The notes: generated from the sequence alone by a model not told the origin. A stretch of 64,000 nucleotides of DNA from Rhea pennata (GCF_028389875.1 NC_084687.1:4686157-4750156), one strand, 5' to 3'; shown: positions 14,465-28,085, counted from the stretch's first letter. Numbers and translations: made by a program.

Positions 14465-14545
14465 TAATCCTAATTAGCTAATAAACTCTCCAAGCTAGGG
14501 ACTATGTGTTTGTACTTCTCTGAACCTGACAGGACTCTGCTTCTA
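14465..14545 (+). repeat. Ancient L3/CR1-like 3' end fragment
   Basis: The stretch 'aaactctccaagctagggactatgtgtttgtac' resembles the amniote LINE-like 3' end 'aagctctttggggcagggactgtc...tgtttgtacagc'. It is a short, eye-based match. Confidence 0.3.
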
Positions 14546-17500
14546 GATGAGGCTTCGGATTTGCTGCAAGACAAGGACCAGACTCCCATCTTTCGAAACT
14601 GTAACTCCTGGCTGATTCCTCCACTGATGTGAGCAAGAGACAGTGCTCAGCAGTCAGTGCTGTGCAGGCTACCATTCCTGTGCGCCAGCAGCTGAGACAG
14701 CTGGATACGAAAGACTTAGACACTGGGCTAACGTTTGTCGTCAGTTATGCCCTTGAGACCTCATTGATTTCAAAGGGCTCCCATGTGCATCATGCAGCAG
14801 ATTTCAGCCCATTCAGCTCCACAGTATGCAAACTTATTTTTACCACCATTTAGCTGACACATATGTTAAAAGTATGCATAAATGTTGATATACTTCCTGT
14901 AGGGTGTAAGTTAAGGAGAAAATAGATGCTCAGCAACGATCTCTGCTCACCTGCAGAGATTGATGGTTGGATGCACAGCTGACAACTACAATTGTGCTCT
15001 AAAGACACACCAATTTCCACTCCTCATCTCTTGTCACTTCTTGCACCTGCAAATCTGGCTCAGCCAAGCCTTTGCAGGCACAGCAAGGTGCTTAAGGGAG
15101 ATGTGTCTGGCTGCACATGTGGATGCTTTGAGCTAGACCAGCAAACCACTGCTTTGGAGATGCTAAGCACACAGCGTTTTAAAAACAAAGATTGTGCTGG
15201 CTGTCCTTAGCCACCAAAGAGATTTGTTGTATTTAGACCCAGTTTATGTGCGTCCTGTTTTTAACCCTTCAGTTCTTCTGAGAGCTGCCAGAATTTCAAA
15301 GAGTTTTAACAGTAGCAGCAGAGCTGAAAAACAAATGCAACTGAGACAATAAACAGATGTGGCACAAGATCTTTGCAGAGACACAGTAGCATGAACACTA
15401 TACAAAACATCTCAATATTTATTTCCCTGCATGCACTATCACAGCCGTATAAGCATGTAAGATTTTTCCAGTCCTCCTGGTACTGTCACTACCAATCTCA
15501 TACTCCATTAATTGTCTGCATGTTGGTAGCACTTAGATTCCAGGCAAGACAGAGACTCCCTCTGCTAATCTCCATGCTCATTCTGACTGTGTTCATAATT
15601 TGGAGGTGTCATAAAAAATACTACGATTCTGCAGCATCTTCCCTGCATTGATTAAGGCATGTGACACAGACCGAGTAACCCATAGATCGGTGCTCTGCTA
15701 GATAGAGATGGCCTGAACAGTCATCGCTCGCTGTCGCCTATTCAAGATGACAGAAAAATGCTGAGGTGGTTTCTGGGTTAAAATCAGAAGCCTCATCCCC
15801 CAGCAGAAGAATTTGGGGAAATCTCTGCAAAATCTCTGAGACTTTCTGGGGTATTTCCAATGGAGAGGCTGACCTGGACTTTGATTGTTAATTAAATTAA
15901 ATACTTCAGACAGAAAAAAAAAAGGCAGATCTCCTGTATTTATTTATTTATTTTCTGGCTCAGGCTAGAAATCTAAACAGGACTGGTTAGAAAGGTACTT
16001 TCCATAATCCTTATGTCCATCTGTGCTTGTCTGTGCACAGCTTCTATACAGAACGTGCATGTAGAAACCTGAGCTGTCCCAAAGAGAGCAAGCCGCAGAA
16101 TACTTGTGTTTGGGATAGACTGATTTCACGTGAAAAGCCCTTGCAAAAGGAAGCCCCAGCAGCAATAGCAAAGGAACAGCGTGAAGCAGATTTGTGTGAA
16201 AGAACCCTGGGTGAGGGCAAGCAGGTACATGTACATTGGCAGGAAGGAGAGGACCGGCCCAGCTCTGCCTTCCTTGTGCAGGCAAAAGGCTTCTTGAAGA
16301 TGCCTGCAAATAGAAGTGCAGGATGGAGCCATCCAGCTGGGGATGTGTTGCACCTCAGTTCTTGTGATGAAGACACAGATGGTGTTAGGCTACTAGCCTG
16401 CAACAAAGCCAATTTTGGCCTTATCTGATCTTGGAGTTCTGGTTGTTGTCAAACCCCCAAAGCAGACATGGAAGGATGCAGCTCTCATCATTTGGGCTTA
16501 CCCTCATCTCAGACAGGGGTTGTAAACAGCTGCTTTTCTGTTTGCACAGGGAGTTTGCACTCATGAGTTGACACAGGCCACTAGCCATGGATCGCTAAAC
16601 TCTCCACACAGGCAAGATGAGACCAGTGATGCTGCAGCTAGTAAGCAGGACCCATGCAGCATGGTCAGCCTCGGCTGTGATGCAAAGAATTAAATGGGGC
16701 CCTTTAGCTAGTCAGTCTCCTGGACTGTCCCTACTCTTACATCTCCCATTTGCCCCAGCTATGGTTACCATACTGCTGGCACATTGGCTTGCGTGGCTTC
16801 TGCCCCAGCTAAATGCAAGGCCAGAAGGACATAAGCCAGCACTCCTGCACCAGCCTTCCTGCATCAGCTGTGACTTCTGCTCTCAAATAGGAAGTTGATA
16901 AAAACCTCATCTGGTTGCAGAAAGAAAAATCAGATTTCAAAACCTTTCTCAAAAGGGCTCCAGAGCCTAGCAGCCCTGCTGGCATTAACCCTTTCTGGAA
17001 CGCAGGCCTCTTCCCGGCTGCACGTAGGGCCAAGGAACGCCTGAGGCTGACACCAGATATTCTGTCGCACCTTGCCCAACTCTTTTGGGGCTTTTTTTCC
17101 CCAAGCTGCTGCTTACATTCTCTTGTAACGTTGTTTTTATCTTAGGGCATATCGCATGTCAAATCTGCTTTTATCGATAACCAGGTTAGGGGGTGGAGGA
17201 GAGAGAGGAAAGGGGGGTTAGGAAAAACTGCTGTCTCAGTTAACAAGCACGCCCATTGCAAAAAATTAGCAAAGAGAGGAAGGGAAAAAAAATAACAACA
17301 AAAGAGACATAGTGCTAGACTGCATGGCAAAATCCATCAGCCCCTCAGCAAAATGCTCAACTCCTGGGAGGAAGATCCAGCTCCTCGGGCGTTACACAGG
17401 CGTTCTCACTTCTGGGTTCCAGATCCAAAACCTTGATTTTGAGGGAGACATCACAGCAGAGTAGACTTTTACCTTTCTATTGAGCCTTGCACATTTTCCA

Positions 17501-18989
17501 CCTGGCTGCAACATTCCTGCCTACCATCCTAAGTGAGAATCACTTCTGTGGCTGGGAGGAGATACAGCCTTCAGCAGGGGGATCATGGTGATCCATGCTC
17601 AAAAGACCACTTAACCCACAGGACATCTCAGCATGGACTCTGTGGGAAAACCAGTACTTTGCGTTTCCTAAGAGGATCAAAATTGCAATGCTCTTTGTAG
17701 ACTGTTGGTCCAATGGCTCCACTTTGGGAGGCCATGATTTTAGTATCCTTCCTGCTAGATATGGAAAATGTCACTTAGAAGAGATAGCAGTTTTCAGCCT
17801 TTTTGACCTTTTATTTTCTTGCCTTCGTCTAGGAAGATGGTGCTTACCCTGACACTGGGGGCAGAGCTAAGAGGCCTAACTGCAACACCAGAACACACAC
17901 GGCACCAGATCTGCAGGCTGCTACTCTAAGCACATGGACCATTCCTGCCCCTCAGCCATGACCCTGTTGTGCGTCCGCTCCACGTGCACTGTCACTGGCA
18001 GAAAGCCTTTGCGAAAGGTCCCAAACGTCTGACTTTCCACCCTGGCAGGATCTGGGCAACTAACTTCCCTCCACACCCTCACTACGGGCTGTGGATTTCC
18101 TGGCCCTCCCGCGTGCACAGCATGACCCATAACGGGGCATACTGTCTTGAGGTGAGCAGGTGCTCGGTGTTTCTCACCACCTTCCCCTCTTTTCTTTCTG
18201 TGTCCTATATTGGTCTATGATTAAATCGAACCTGTTTAACCGCCACAGCCAGATGTGGGGACCCCATTCATTTGTTACAGAAAAAAAAAGGAAAGAAAAA
18301 AAAGAAGAAAGAAACAAAATTGCATGCAGTGACAGTTGTCTGCATGTGACGTGTGACCTGCAGCCCTCTGTATACCCTGAAACCACAGGATCTTTGCCTG
18401 GGCCGTGGGAACTTGATGTATCAGACCCTCAGAAACCCAGTCTTAGATATTCATCCCCCAAAGATCTTGCTGCCTCCAAGGCTGAGGAAAAGCATGCCCC
18501 ACCAGACTTCATATATCCTCTCATATAACCCTCCCTCTGAACGCAATACAGATCTCAGTCCTTTCTGGACAAGGAACCTTTTCTAGCATGGACTCAGCCT
18601 CCCACAACTCCATGGACCAATATAACTTGCTACTTTCAGCCTCAGCGAGCCCCTTCCCTCCACCCCACCAAACTAGATTGTTTCACAGCCACAGAAAACT
18701 TGTTTCACATCTGCCCCTGAAGCAGACTGCCTTTTGTGACTGAGTGACTTCTGTCTGCCATGTGAGCCTTTTACCCTGGGCTCCGATGAACATTGTCGCC
18801 ACTATGATTCACTAGAGATCCTATTGCCACCATCCATGGGATGATCAGTTCTTGCTGTGACACCAACATCCCCCGGGCCTGATGGAGGTCCTTACAGCCA
18901 GATCCAAATGACATATAGTCATGCTCCGAGGAAAACTTTGTCCAGGGAACGTGGTCCAGAGTCAATAGTGCCTATTCACAAATACTTCA

Positions 18990-19009
18990 TTTTATTTTAT
19001 TTTATTTTG
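18990..19009. repeat. (TTTTA)n microsatellite
   Basis: About four TTTTA units in tandem, ending in TTTTG. Confidence 0.85.
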
Positions 19010-20794
19010 CCTCTTCAAATCTGCGTATTCTAGGATGGAGAGCACTCTAGGATTTCCCACCTATCGTCATTAACTGGGACCTTCAAGGTGACCGAGAATA
19101 AAAGTCTGCAGGGAGTTGCATGGCAGGGGGTCAGTGAGCAGAGCAGAGCTAGCAGAGCCATTAAATCAGCTGGGGCAAGCTAACAGGGGTTAGGGACAAA
19201 AATTCAGACCCAGAAAGGAAGAGACGGAGACATGAGGGAGGAAGGGAGGGAGGAGGAAGGAAGGGAGATTATATCCGTCCCCATGCCCAGAGCGGGGAGG
19301 TGAACAGACAGAATAAGCAGTGAAGCCTATCATTGCCTCCCAGCTGGTACAGATCCCTGGAGACAGGCTGTGGGTCACAGCCTGTTGAAAATAGGGCTGT
19401 TGTCTATGTGAGGCTTTATCAGTTGCTGTTTCTTCTTTCTCTCTGTCCTGCTCCAAACTCTTGATTTCCAAAAAGGGTGGGAGATGTCACAGAATCAGCA
19501 GCACATCCTGAACAGCTGCTGCCACCCTCTATCTCTGCCACACTCCTTGCGTCTCTCACTGCTGCTTCTGAACCCCTCCAGAAAAACTGCTCTGTCTGCC
19601 TAGCTCATACAAAGGGCCTGAGGAGCAACATCAAACCTTGAATTTGGGGGACTGCAGATTTCCGGTGGAATTCAGTTCTGGCTTCCCCTTAGGTCTGACT
19701 GATTCAAGACTTCTGTAGACTGACACACTTTGGATCAGACTCCTGCAGAAAGAGCAATGTGGGGAAAAAGGAAGTAGGCCTATTACATGGCAAGACTTGG
19801 GGCCTCTTTCCTCTCAAAGGGGTGACAGCAGGTGGGAGAGGGTAAAGAGGTTTCTCAAAGCCCAAGGCTTTTGATGGAGCAGCCAGTGTGAAGATGGCCC
19901 TGCCCCATATCTTGACTGGGTAATGGGATTCTTCCATGGCCACAGATAGAAGGTAGGAGGGACGAAGACACATGGCTGCCAAAAGCTGGATGGGTCTCTC
20001 CCAAAAGGTATTTCCATAAAGATACTTAAGCATCTAATTCCTGTTTGAATATGCCTCTTCTATAGAAAAGGAGGTTCTTTATGAAGGGTATATCATGATT
20101 TTTAGAGCCACTAGCAGCTCAGCTCTTTCTAAAATCAAGGAAGGCCACAGGAGCTCAGCTTCTCTGAAAACCAAGTCCTGAGAGAAAAGCATTGCTGTTC
20201 AAGTGATTTTTAGCAAGCCTTCCTCTCCTTGCTCTCCTCACAGCTTATTTGAGGATTTCTTCCCAAGGAGCCTCACATTTTCCTGAAGATCCTTTTCTGA
20301 ACACAAACAAATAAATTTCATGCTTTGTTCTGCGGGAGAGTCTTTTATCAGTTTCTTGCCCTGATGATGACAATCTTTGTTTCTTCTGAAGATGGGGACA
20401 AAGGAGCTGGATTTGATCAAAAAAGATTCAGCCCAGATCCAAGCTCAAAACTCAGTTTGAACCTGTTGAGAAGGTCCAATAAGTTCACAAAAGTTTCCAC
20501 ATTTCATCCATTGCTGCTGCGTCTCTATTTCCAAGATCCCATTGGAAAAAAAAAGAAAGCAACTTTCATCAGACTCCCAGCTCAAATTTACAGATGGAGC
20601 ATTTCCTCAAGAAAGTGCTTTGCTAAGGAATGCCAGTATTCTTAAAAGGAAAGATTTAACAGGCAAGCACAGGCGACAGTACTCCCTCTCAACCCCGTTA
20701 GTGTTGCCCACCCCTGTGGCAGTAAGCAGCTGCCCAGCTTTCTAACTCTCCCAGTCAAATCACTGCCAGTTCTTAAGCTATTCCCCCCCCCCCC

Positions 20795-20930
20795 CCATTT
20801 TAAAGATGGGGAAAGACAGAAGCGTAGAAAGAGAAGTGCATTGCTGTATACAAAAGCAAACAGCAGAGCCAGAAGAAGACCTTCTTCTAAGCCTAATGTT
20901 TTAGTCATTGCACTCCAGCAGCACACAAAT
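20795..20930 (-). repeat. MIR-like SINE fragment, reverse
   Basis: The + strand reads 'attttaaagatggggaaagacagaagcg...gaagtgcattgctgtatac...cagagccagaag', which is the reverse complement order of the MIR 3' half. A C-run (about 14 bases) sits immediately upstream near 20.785 kb. Confidence 0.45.
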
Positions 20931-21284
20931 TGCTTGCAGAAGGTTCTGCACCAGGGCTGATTCTCAAAACATGCTGAACTTCACCCGTTATTGTGGTAAG
21001 CATTTCCAAAAGCTGGTAGAACCTCTCAGTCTAAGCTGGGACAGATCAAGCAAGTCACATCTATGCATGAGACCACGTTGAGGCATGTGGGCTGTTCAGA
21101 ATCCATCCAAGCAATTTCCCTAGAAGTTGAGAAATGGAAAAAACTCCCACAGGGATCCCAGTCCAGCTGGGACAGGCAATTTTGCACAACCTCAGTTCAA
21201 GTACTTTATCAGAAGAATTTTCCAAACTTCCATGTTCTTCCTGCTCTAAGGTGGAGCTAGTTCAGCCCACTCAAAGCACAGGCC

Positions 21285-21735
21285 CATGATTCCAGCGTAG
21301 GGCCACAAAGATGATTAGGGGACTGGAGCATCTCTCTCATGAGGAAAGGCTGCGAGAGCTGGGCCTGTTTAGCCTGGAGAACAGAAGACTGAGAGGGGAT
21401 CTTAATGATGTATACAATATCTTGAGAGGGTGTCAAGAGGACAGACTCTTTTTCAGTGGTGCCCAGTGACAGGACAAGAGGCAATGGGCACAAACTGAAA
21501 CATAGGAGGTTCCACCTGAATACAAGGAAAACCTTCTTTACTGTGAGGGTAACAGAACACTGAAACAGGTTGCCCAGAGAGGTTGCATAGTCTTCCTCTC
21601 TGGAGATACTCAAAACCTGTCTGGATGCGATCCTATGCAATGTGCTTTAGATGATCCTGCTTGAGCAGGACGGTTGAACTAGATGATCTCCAGAAGTCTC
21701 TTGCAACCTCAACCACTCTGTGATTCTGTGATCTG
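21285..21735 (+). mobile_element. CR1 LINE 3' fragment
   Basis: About 450 bp of a 5'-truncated CR1 element. It contains 'gggccacaaagatgattaggggactggagcatct', 'gaggaaaggctgcgagagctgggcctgttt', 'caggttgcccagagaggttg', 'ttgaactagatgatctccagaagtc' and finally tandem TGTGATTC-type octamers at 21.717-21.732 kb, the hallmark CR1 3' end. Several indels and mismatches to the usual avian sequence mean it is not recent. The antisense reading frame across it is a shadow and not a gene. Confidence 0.93.
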
Positions 21736-23391
21736 CTGCAGGAATTATTCAGTGTGGCCCTGGATGCTCCCTGCCCTGCTCAAGTAGAGGAGTTACCTTC
21801 ATTTCCAGATGGGCTGTGGTATTCCACCACCACACCTGGATTCTTGGGCCTGCGCATGGAGGAGCAGGATTCCTTCCCCCACCCCTACCCTGAAAGGGCA
21901 ACACCCACCGTGTGGTTTCCTGAAACGACAGAGATATTTGTCAAAGACAGCAGTAAGAAACCCAAATGTGGTAAGTGGCCTCTTCTGAGTTGAGTGAGCT
22001 GCTGGTGCTGGTGCTCTGGGGTAAGGCTGTTGCCCTGTGGGGCTAGCAACAACATCTTACTCTTTGCAAAATATCAAAGGCACATGCGATGTGGCTCTGC
22101 CTCAGAGCGGAGATGGGCTTCCTCTGGTAAGCTGTTAGCCACAGAGAGAAGAGTGCAAAAGACATGCAGGAGACAGACATTGTCCTGGCCTAGCTTCAGT
22201 GCTGATGTCTGGTTTATCAGAGAAGTGTCACCCATCTTGCTGTGCAGTACTTCCTCTGAAAGCCTGAAGGTCTGGTCCTCTTCAGAAGCCATTTAAAAGT
22301 CAGGCAGACACCTGAGGTGAGGAATGGGCTCAAGCCCCAAGGCAAAAGATGCCAAATGTGGATACAGGGGTCAGCAAACACAGGGATAATTCTGTTTGCT
22401 GCAATTAGGCATTGCATTTGCCACTTCTTGGGCAAAGATGAGCAAGGACAAAAAGCAGATTGAGAGTTTGAGAAAGGTTAGAGCCACACTTGTGGCTCTG
22501 ATTATGTGGCTGTCAGTTGCTTCAATCTCTACTATGGATCACAAAAAAAACCACAAACTTTGGACAGGCTTGATGTCTCCAACTCAAGTCTATCTCATCT
22601 TTTCCACGTGGGCAGAACAGACAGGCAGCTGCAGTGACCATATTGATGAATCTTTTGTCTACGAGCACCTTCCTATAATTTAATTAATGGGAGGGAAATT
22701 GATTGCTGCACTCGAACAACAGGGAATGTGTTGGAGTTTTCCAGACTCCCTTGTCTACAGCTAATCCTGCTCCTAATGTTTGGTCCAGGAGATCTTACCA
22801 GCACAGGCCATTAAGCTCAGTTTCCTCTTTTAGTCTCTAACAGTCAGGGAGGGGAGTGAAGATTGTGTTAACTGGGGACAGGACAGGGTGGGGCTGGACT
22901 TTTGCCCTAGAAGGGGATGTGGACCTGCACCTTAGAGAGTCTGTTGAGACTGCTGATCAAGAAACATCTTGCAGGAAGACAAGGGTAGACAAACTCCTTG
23001 AACATGGACAAGAAAGCAGGAAAAAAAATTCCACAGAACCAGAGACAGGTCAGAGATATGTCTCTGCTCATTATTATTAATTATTAAGCAACAGTAACAG
23101 GCTCATACTGCAACAGAAACAAAACTACAGATGAGCTCTGTCCGGGCAGGGCCTAAGAGCTGACTGTCTGCGACTCACCCATGCCAGGGGCAAGGCAGAG
23201 GCAATGTATCTCTTTTCCCAGGGTCCTTCTCTAGCTAATCCAGTTACACCTAGTATCTGGGCTGTCCAAAGCAGCTGTGGACACTTTGCTGAAGGCAGGG
23301 ATGGGAGGCAGAATGACATCATGTGGATAGGACAGGATGGCGTGGAAAGTTTGATATCTCCAGCATAGAAGGAAAGGTGAGGACTGCTTGT

Positions 23392-23419
23392 ATCTTACAG
23401 ACTGCTTGGTCTGTAAGAT
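23392..23419. repeat. Perfect hairpin, 11-bp stem, 6-base loop
   Basis: ATCTTACAGAC is followed by TGCTTG and then by its exact reverse complement GTCTGTAAGAT. The nonamer GACTGCTTG is also directly repeated (23382-23390 and 23400-23408), so the loop is part of a direct duplication. Confidence 0.9.
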
Positions 23420-23452
23420 CTGGACTGGACAGCATCCCCCGAACCCAGCGCT

Positions 23453-23484
23453 GTTCCTCTGCCTGCTGTTTCAGGCAGAGGAAC
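23453..23484. repeat. Perfect hairpin, 13-bp stem, 6-base loop
   Basis: GTTCCTCTGCCTG is followed by CTGTTT and by its exact reverse complement CAGGCAGAGGAAC. It lies 33 bases downstream of another perfect hairpin. Confidence 0.9.
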
Positions 23485-24680
23485 ATTTGCTGTTCTCTGG
23501 AAAGTAAACCTTAGATCTAACTGATGACATAGAAGCCAACCTAGTCCATCCCCTCATAACCTCCATCCCCTCCATTCAGACAAAGGAAGGGAACAGAATG
23601 GAGTAGAATAGCCACTGAGTCACCGATGAGGCTGGACAAACATACCAGAGATCTGCAGTAGTTCTCAGCAGCAGAGGCCCTGGACAGCCTAGAGGTGTGG
23701 GCTTACATGCTTGGTGGATTAGACATGGCACTGACTCAGAAACACAGCTATGAGCTGCTGGTGGAATGGGGGGGGAACAGCTTTTACATGAGCTAAATAA
23801 TGTTGAAATAAAAAGTCCAGAATGTATGCATCTCCCCAGGGCCCACCAGTAAAGATGATCTCTGTCCTTCCAGTTTGGCCAAATGCAGCTCCTGAGACTT
23901 CCTTGGTGTTGTAGGCTCATCTTTAAGGCGCGTAACTTGCAGACAAGAGATCCTGGACACATCCTATCCATGATCTCAGCAGTAAGGGTGGAGGAAATCT
24001 GTCTGTGATGGCAGCGGGGAGAGGCAGGGACCCTTCGGAGTCTAGTTCCAGCACTGACTCTGCCTACTGTGTATCCCTACTTTGGATCCCTGACATGTTG
24101 GAGAGTTTTCTGCACCCTTGAAAAGCCTAATTAAATTGCCCTATGAAGAGATGCATCTTATTTCCTGCTTTAACTGTGCAGATCTGCACTTCCAGCACCT
24201 GGATCTTGTTATTCCTGTCTGTTAGATCAAAGAGCCCTCTACTATCAGACACCTTCTCCCCTTTTAGCTATTTATAGCTCCAGCTAAAAGGCTTCAAGCT
24301 TTATTCCAAGAAACACTGACTGGAATGCCTAACTCACGCGTTTTGAGATATATTTTGCATTCTGCAAACTTTTCTGCACCTCTCTGCGCATTTTACATCT
24401 CCTTTTTGAAATGTGGACTTTAGAAGTCCAGCTGTGAACCCCCAGGGCTATCCAGAGAGCTTATCCCCATCCCTACTCTTTGCTACTAGCCAAGGCAGGG
24501 CAGCCCTTACTGCCAAGGCATCAACACAGCCTCTTCTACCAAACAAAGCTGGCAAAAAATCTGCACGGGTATTACTTCCAGAAACTTCAGTTAATGCACA
24601 TGTCTACAACCAACAGTAACACCACTGCTATTTTAGAGAGAATAATAGTTACATTGTAAAAAATATAAATAACACCTGTC

Positions 24681-24716
24681 AAAATAAATAATAATAATAA
24701 TAAAAAATAAATAAAT
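24681..24716. repeat. AAT/AAAT simple repeat
   Basis: Alternating AATA, AAT and AAATA units forming a low-complexity run. Confidence 0.85.
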
Positions 24717-25076
24717 GACAACAGTGAAGTGGCTATAAACTCCCTGCACTTGGCTCACCATTTCTGCAAGGCATAAGCCAATTTCACCAGGAAAGAAAAA
24801 AAGTTCTCAGATGTGCAGTTTATTCTCTCCTTCCCAGCAGCAGCTTCCTCTGAATATCAAGTGCTTGCCACTGTTAGAAACCGCATGACGAAAGAAATTC
24901 AGCTCTGGTCAGCCAGGGAATTTGGAGCTTTTCAGCAACAAATGGCTGCAGGAAGATTTTGGATGGGGTCCTGACAGCTAAAGGGTGCGGAAGTCTGTAA
25001 ATGAATTCATTGTTGGTGGTTCTAGTGTCTGAAATAAGAAGTTGTCTGGGAATAAGGACACACTGGTCATGACCTG

Positions 25077-25090
25077 CCCTCTGGTGGCAA
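25077..25090 (+). promoter_or_regulatory. CTCF-like motif
   Basis: CCCTCTGGTGGCAA resembles the CTCF core (CC-x5-GG-x-GGCA). It is a single motif match in a GC-rich 300-bp patch of an otherwise gene-free region; occupancy cannot be inferred. Confidence 0.3.
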
Positions 25091-25599
25091 TGGCACCAGG
25101 GTGGCTTTGGGCACACCAGGAGGCAGTAGCACCCTGCGGGCGGTGCACCCAGGGTGGCAGCAAGCAGGGAGGGCAGGTGCCTTCTTTGGGCATCTCCCAG
25201 ACTTCTCCACACACGGCCGTGCTCCAAAAGACAGGACAAATGGGAGGAAGTTGCCTTGTCTCAGGGCCTTGTGCTGCAGAAACATCAACCTCCCTCACTT
25301 GCCCCGGTCCTGTCTCCAAGGCGTATGTTTGCTCTCTGGCGAGCCAGAGACACAGCAAAATTTAAGAGCACAAAGGGACATTAGATCAGTTAGCCTGATT
25401 TCCAGTCTAACACATGCTGCAAAATTTCTCTGCTATACTGAGCTCAGTAATTTCCATCTGACTAACCATATCTCTCAAAGTCATGATTTGAAAACACCAA
25501 GGTCATATAGCTAGAGTCTTCTGCAGTCTCTTCTCTGTCAGCGTCTGAGCACCTCCCAGGCTTAAAATGACAACGCCTTGGGCTTTCCATAACCAAAGA

Positions 25600-25790
25600 G
25601 TCCAGAGTCATCAGTTCCTGTCATTCTTTTCAAACAAGAATTTCATTAAGCTTCACAGCTACCCCTGTGGGATTGTAAGTACCAGAATAACTGTTCAGCT
25701 CTGTCACCATGAGGTTAACGTGTTCTTGTCCAGGGTCACACAACTGTTCAGCATCAATGGACCTGGGAATCCTAACTCCCACCTCTTCTT
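25600..25790 (-). repeat. MIR-like SINE, reverse
   Basis: The + strand shows 'attaagcttcacagctacccctgtgggattgtaagtac' followed by 'ttgtccagggtcacacaactg' and 'gacctgggaatcctaactccc'. This is the reverse-strand order of MIR: 'cacccctgtgaggtaggta', 'cccaaggtcacacagc', 'ccgggattcgaaccc'. Confidence 0.6.
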
Positions 25791-26639
25791 TGAAATAATC
25801 TGCATATGATTCAGTCAGACACAGTAAAAGCATGTGAACTTTTTTTTTCCTTTTTCAATTTGACACCCATCTGATTTTTTTTTTTAAAAGAAAAAAAAAA
25901 AAAACTTGTTGCTAAAATGGGAAACCAGAGGAAATGTTTCAGTCTTTGGGGAAAAAAAAAACAGCATGCCCTGGAAGGCACACAGACTATCACCATCCTG
26001 TGTTTTTGTGCTTTTGCTGCCAGGTTACCGATTTCACAGGGCTCCAGAGGAAACTGGCACATTAAGTTGGCAGATTCTTCCCGTGGCAATGTCATCATGG
26101 TCTCGGTTATATGGATATTTGCTTCCATCTAGGGAGGCAAAAAGTGCTGGTGTGGCTCCACTTACTTCCAATTTCTGTCCCTTTCAAATTGGATCTTTGG
26201 CCACATCTTTTTAAATACCACTGAGAAGTGCTCTCATTTTTAGCTAGTCCCCTCCTGGCTTGGCTAGCTAGTCTCCTCTAGTGGCTGCTACCAGTTACTT
26301 GAGAGGAACATGCAAGAAAGCCTGAAATCCTTGAGTAACTGGACCTTTATGGAAGATTTTCCCTCCCACACCATTGGTCAGAGGGAAGCTGTGGCATATG
26401 GGAAGAATTACATACTCCTACTGCAAAAAGGGGGTTTAGGCCCCTAATTCTAGGACTATCTGCAAATATTTACACCAGTGGATTTCTGCCAGGCTGCTGG
26501 ATACTCTGCTTTTGGCGGAGTCAGACAGACTGCACTGCTACAGCATGCAGGAAGGGGAGAGCTTTCCAGAAGAGCTTTGCCACCAAGAAAAATATTTTAA
26601 TCTCTGATGGAGCTTTCCATCAATAGCTCTGAAAGTCTT

Positions 26640-26800
26640 TCAGAAGGAATGTCCATACTCACAGCTGGGAAATGAGATGCAGAAGAGCAAAGACGCTTGC
26701 CTACAGTTACTCAGCAGGCTGGCTGAGTATGAGCAGGATCTAAGCCAGAGTAACACAACACATTGCCCATTAACTACAGCACCCAGCTTCCTCTGCCATC
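26640..26800 (-). repeat. MIR-like SINE, reverse
   Basis: 'ggaaatgagatgcagaagagcaaagacgcttgcctacagttactcagc' followed by 'gagcaggatctaagcc' matches the reverse MIR order 'gaaactgaggcacagagaggttaagtaacttgccc...cacagc...cgggat'. Confidence 0.55.
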
Positions 26801-27989
26801 CCTCACTGCAGGGCTTTCCCCTTACTGAACCAAAAATCCCCTGGAGTGCAAAGAGCTACAGACTTCAGTGGCAGTTTTGTTTTCCAAATATGTCTGCAAA
26901 GTGGTTTGGAAAGGCAGAAAAAAGAATATTCCCAAGAGAGTAAAGAAAACAGCCAGCACAGGGCTGTGAAAGAGTCTGTTATTTACACAACAGCTCCCCA
27001 ACGTGAATAAATCAGGTAATGCAGTGCACACGGGGAAAGCTGAACGGTCGCGTTCAGAAGAGCATCCACAGGGCAGGACAGGGCAAATAGCTCAGCTGGA
27101 GCAGGAAATACAGGCTCATGCTGGAAATTCAGCAGCTTCCTTTGCAGCCGCCCATCACTGTGGGGGGAACTCAGGACAGGAGACAGTGAGGACTAGGGGG
27201 GCCCTCAAGATCTGTGGCTGCTCACCCGGCTGAGCAGACACCCGAATTAGGAAAGTGGCAGGAACTTGCAAGAGCGGTGGGCCTTGTCTGGGTGCACACG
27301 CTTGTGCAGCCACATGTGAAGGAGGGCAGCCTGCTGGTTGTGTCCGTGTCCTGGCAGGAAGATACCTCAGCTGAGGAAGGAGCGTGCATCTAGGGAAAAG
27401 ACCTCGAAGACTGTCTGAGCTGAGACAGCCAGTTTGGAGCCCAGCTATGCTGATTGCCTGGCATCCATCTGCTCTTGGCCATTGTGCGGATGCACGAAAG
27501 AGGCAGGTGCAGAAAGGTTTACATCTGGCAACTTGGTCTGACATCTCAGCTGACCCTGCTTCAAGCAGAAGAGTGGACTAGAGACCTCCTGAAGTTCCTG
27601 CCAGGCTGAATTATCCCATGAAATACCTGACCCTTCATGAGAATCCAGCCTCAGTTAGAGTGGATTCCCTTAGCAATGCTGGGGGTGGGAGGAGAGCTGG
27701 GCACTTCAGAAAGATCTAAAACAACTAGTATACAGAGGCAGGAGCTGGGAATTGCTGACAGTAGTGGTGGGAGTCTGAAATCTTGCCTCTGCAGGGCTCC
27801 CTCTTCTTTCCTACAACAACTAAAGGAAGAAGAATGGTGCCCATGCTTTTTGTAACTTCACAGTGTTTGTGCTTCTCACCTCCTGGAAGAGTGTGCCCAG
27901 GCTGCTCAGGAGGAGAGTGGATGCCTTCCATCCACATGAATGGAAATAAGCCCTGCCCCAAAAGACTTCAAGATCACCTGGGGCAGAGA

Positions 27990-28085
27990 GAGGCTGTGTG
28001 GCTCTACAGACTAATGGTTAGGGCAGATCCCTGGCTCCAGGGTAGGAGAAAGGGTTCTGGGTTTCAGTCCCTCTTCTTCAGGATT
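27990..28085 (+). repeat. tRNA-like SINE head (MIR/AmnSINE-like)
   Basis: 'gctctacagactaatggttagggcag' resembles the tRNA-derived box region ('gtctagtggttagagca'), and 'gggttctgggtttcagtccctcttc' resembles the box B part ('ctgggttctattcccagctct'). Diverged fragment. Confidence 0.45.

Larger units (their letters stand above)
9066..21284. other. Intergenic, no gene recognised
   Basis: No coding exon could be supported. The block holds several old SINE fragments (listed separately), poly-T runs near 11.61 kb and 13.10 kb, an AT-rich palindromic cluster near 14.0 kb, a TTTTA run near 19.0 kb and a GGAA-rich stretch near 19.23-19.27 kb. Open frames such as 16.03-16.43 kb overlap on both strands and lack any family signature. 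Confidence 0.6.

Noticed and set aside
21257-21640. Open frame of 127 codons on the minus strand
   Set aside because: It is the antisense of a CR1 3' end.
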